Below, piece by piece: positions 63,212 through 64,000 of a DNA stretch of 64,000 bases (position 1 is the first letter of the stretch; every line of letters begins with the position of its first letter). Both the position numbers and the translations under genes were made by a program. The notes beneath the pieces were generated by a model. The model was not told the origin of the DNA. It ran no database searches and worked only from the letters and a program-made list of their open reading frames with translations. The stretch is from Salegentibacter flavus (GTDB taxonomy: Bacteria; Bacteroidota; Bacteroidia; Flavobacteriales; Flavobacteriaceae), in assembly GCF_900115145.1 (NCBI RefSeq), contig NZ_FOVL01000001.1, forward strand, positions 310,001-374,000, in the 5' to 3' direction.

Positions 63212-64000
63212 CTAAACGGTTGATTCTCTTAATGCTAATTGATTGTTAATCTTCCTAAAGAACTCTTCGGTCTTGTAGGGTTTTGGGATAATATCACTAA
63301 AACCATTGGCGTAGAACTCATCCAGATTATTATCAAGGGTTACTGCGGTTAACGCAATAATCGGGATGCTGTCATTGAACTTTCTAATGGCAGCAGTCGC
63401 TTCAATACCACTTATTCCCGGCATATGAATATCCATAAGCACAAGGTCGAAATCTTCAGTTCTTATCTTTTCTATCGCATCAGATCCGTTATCTGCGACA
63501 TCGCAAATAGTGCCGTTCTTTTCAAGAATCTTCCTGGTGATCATTTGGTTGATCTTGTTGTCTTCAACCACCAGAATTTTTTTGTCTTTCATCAACTCCA
63601 TATTATCTATTGAAGAGGGGAGTTCCGGAGATTCGGTTTTTGGTAATTCTACGGCTTCAAATTTAAGTTCAAAAGTAAAACAGGATCCTTTTCCCAATTC
63701 GCTTTCCAGATTAATCTCACTTCCCAGTAAATGAAGCAGGTTTTTAACAATGGATAGGCCGAGCCCCGTACCCCCGAATTTTCGGTTTATCTGGGTAGAG
63801 CCCTGGGTGAAATTTTCAAAAATTGCTTTTTGTTTTTCTTTGGTAATGCCCTCGCCATTATCTTTTATTTCAAAATTCAACCAAATAAAGGGACCGTCCT
63901 GCTTGGTCTTTTTGACGCTTATCCAAATATCTCCGTCTTCGGTAAACTTGATGGAATTCCCTATTAGATTAATAAGTACCTGGGAGATCTTTAGGGGATC
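63212..64000 (-). CDS. Hybrid sensor histidine kinase, C-terminal part (5' end outside window)
   Basis: About 262 residues are visible, open to the right edge. In order: the ATPase N-box (DPLKISQVLINLIGNSIKF), G1 box FEIKDNGEGITKEKQ, F box, and G2 box KFGGTGLGLSIVKNLLHLLG, then a linker and a receiver domain with KKILVVEDNKINQM, the phospho-acceptor aspartate in VLMDIHMPGISG, IIALTAVT and the conserved lysine in DIIPKPYKTEEF. A phosphorelay receiver fused behind the kinase is therefore certain. The sensor and dimerisation domains and any signal are outside the window. The stop is TAG at 63212. Confidence 0.93.
   Translation of the reverse strand, partial: DPLKISQVLINLIGNSIKFTEDGDIWISVKKTKQDGPFIWLNFEIKDNGEGITKEKQKAIFENFTQGSTQINRKFGGTGLGLSIVKNLLHLLGSEINLESELGKGSCFTFELKFEAVELPKTESPELPSSIDNMELMKDKKILVVEDNKINQMITRKILEKNGTICDVADNGSDAIEKIRTEDFDLVLMDIHMPGISGIEATAAIRKFNDSIPIIALTAVTLDNNLDEFYANGFSDIIPKPYKTEEFFRKINNQLALRESTV

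Overview
The window is a chromosomal segment of a marine-type member of Bacteroidota, family Flavobacteriaceae (Christiangramia/Gramella, Salegentibacter or Zunongwangia are the closest guesses; genus is inference). The reasons are the dcw gene order, a SusC/SusD pair, a type IX secretion C-terminal domain, a fused SecD-SecF, an FtsZ with a very long tail, kynurenine-pathway genes, TTG/GTG starts with little Shine-Dalgarno signal, and several TTG-N19/20-TAnnTTTG promoters of the Bacteroidota sigma factor. No insertion sequence, prophage, integrase, CRISPR array or rRNA operon is visible, so this is mostly core genome.

Layout. (1) 1-10.1 kb: division and cell-wall cluster mraY(partial)-murD-ftsW-murG-murC-ftsQ-ftsA-ftsZ, tightly packed and closed by a strong terminator. 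(2) 10.1-15.2 kb, minus strand: small membrane protein, surface-type lipoprotein, HerA-like ATPase, S66 LD-carboxypeptidase, PBP4-type DD-carboxypeptidase. (3) 15.3-22.8 kb: a SusC receptor gene broken by a frameshift, an intact SusD-like lipoprotein, an N-acetylmuramoyl-alanine amidase, an M14 zinc peptidase and queE. With region 2 this puts four peptidoglycan/peptide hydrolases around one SusCD pair. (4) 22.9-32.8 kb: DUF2911 protein, asnB, gyrB, an outer-membrane protein, mdh and secDF, mostly single genes each with its own terminator. (5) 33.1-36.9 kb, minus: operon folE-cysS-yidD-lgt-DUF192. (6) 37-41.6 kb: a T9SS type B secreted protein, a FadL-like outer-membrane protein and an aromatic- and Arg/Ser-rich lipoprotein. 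(7) 41.7-45.5 kb: proS, two identical tRNA-Glu genes, rpsT, and pepE-glsA. (8) 45.6-51.7 kb: two related secreted carboxypeptidase-regulatory-like proteins, a DUF6702 protein, an M1 metallopeptidase, tatA, a PAP2 phosphatase and an O-methyltransferase. (9) 51.8-57 kb: kynU and kmo, enclosing a zone of decay (a class A beta-lactamase-like gene with an internal deletion, and two damaged copies of a tiny lmo0937-type membrane protein). (10) 57-64 kb: K+/H+ antiporter, msrA, cysteine-cluster lipoprotein, coiled-coil CT398-like protein, Nif3-like protein, lpxK and the C-terminal part of a hybrid histidine kinase.

I did not find a clear-cut new multi-gene system. The leads most worth following are the peptidoglycan-hydrolase/SusCD neighbourhood with its broken receptor, the concentration of broken genes at 53.5-55.1 kb, the aromatic/Arg-Ser lipoprotein next to a FadL-like porin, and the paired regulatory-domain proteins ahead of the M1 peptidase. 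Some frameshifts could be sequencing or assembly errors; the beta-lactamase deletion and the nonsense codon in the second lmo0937 copy are harder to explain that way.
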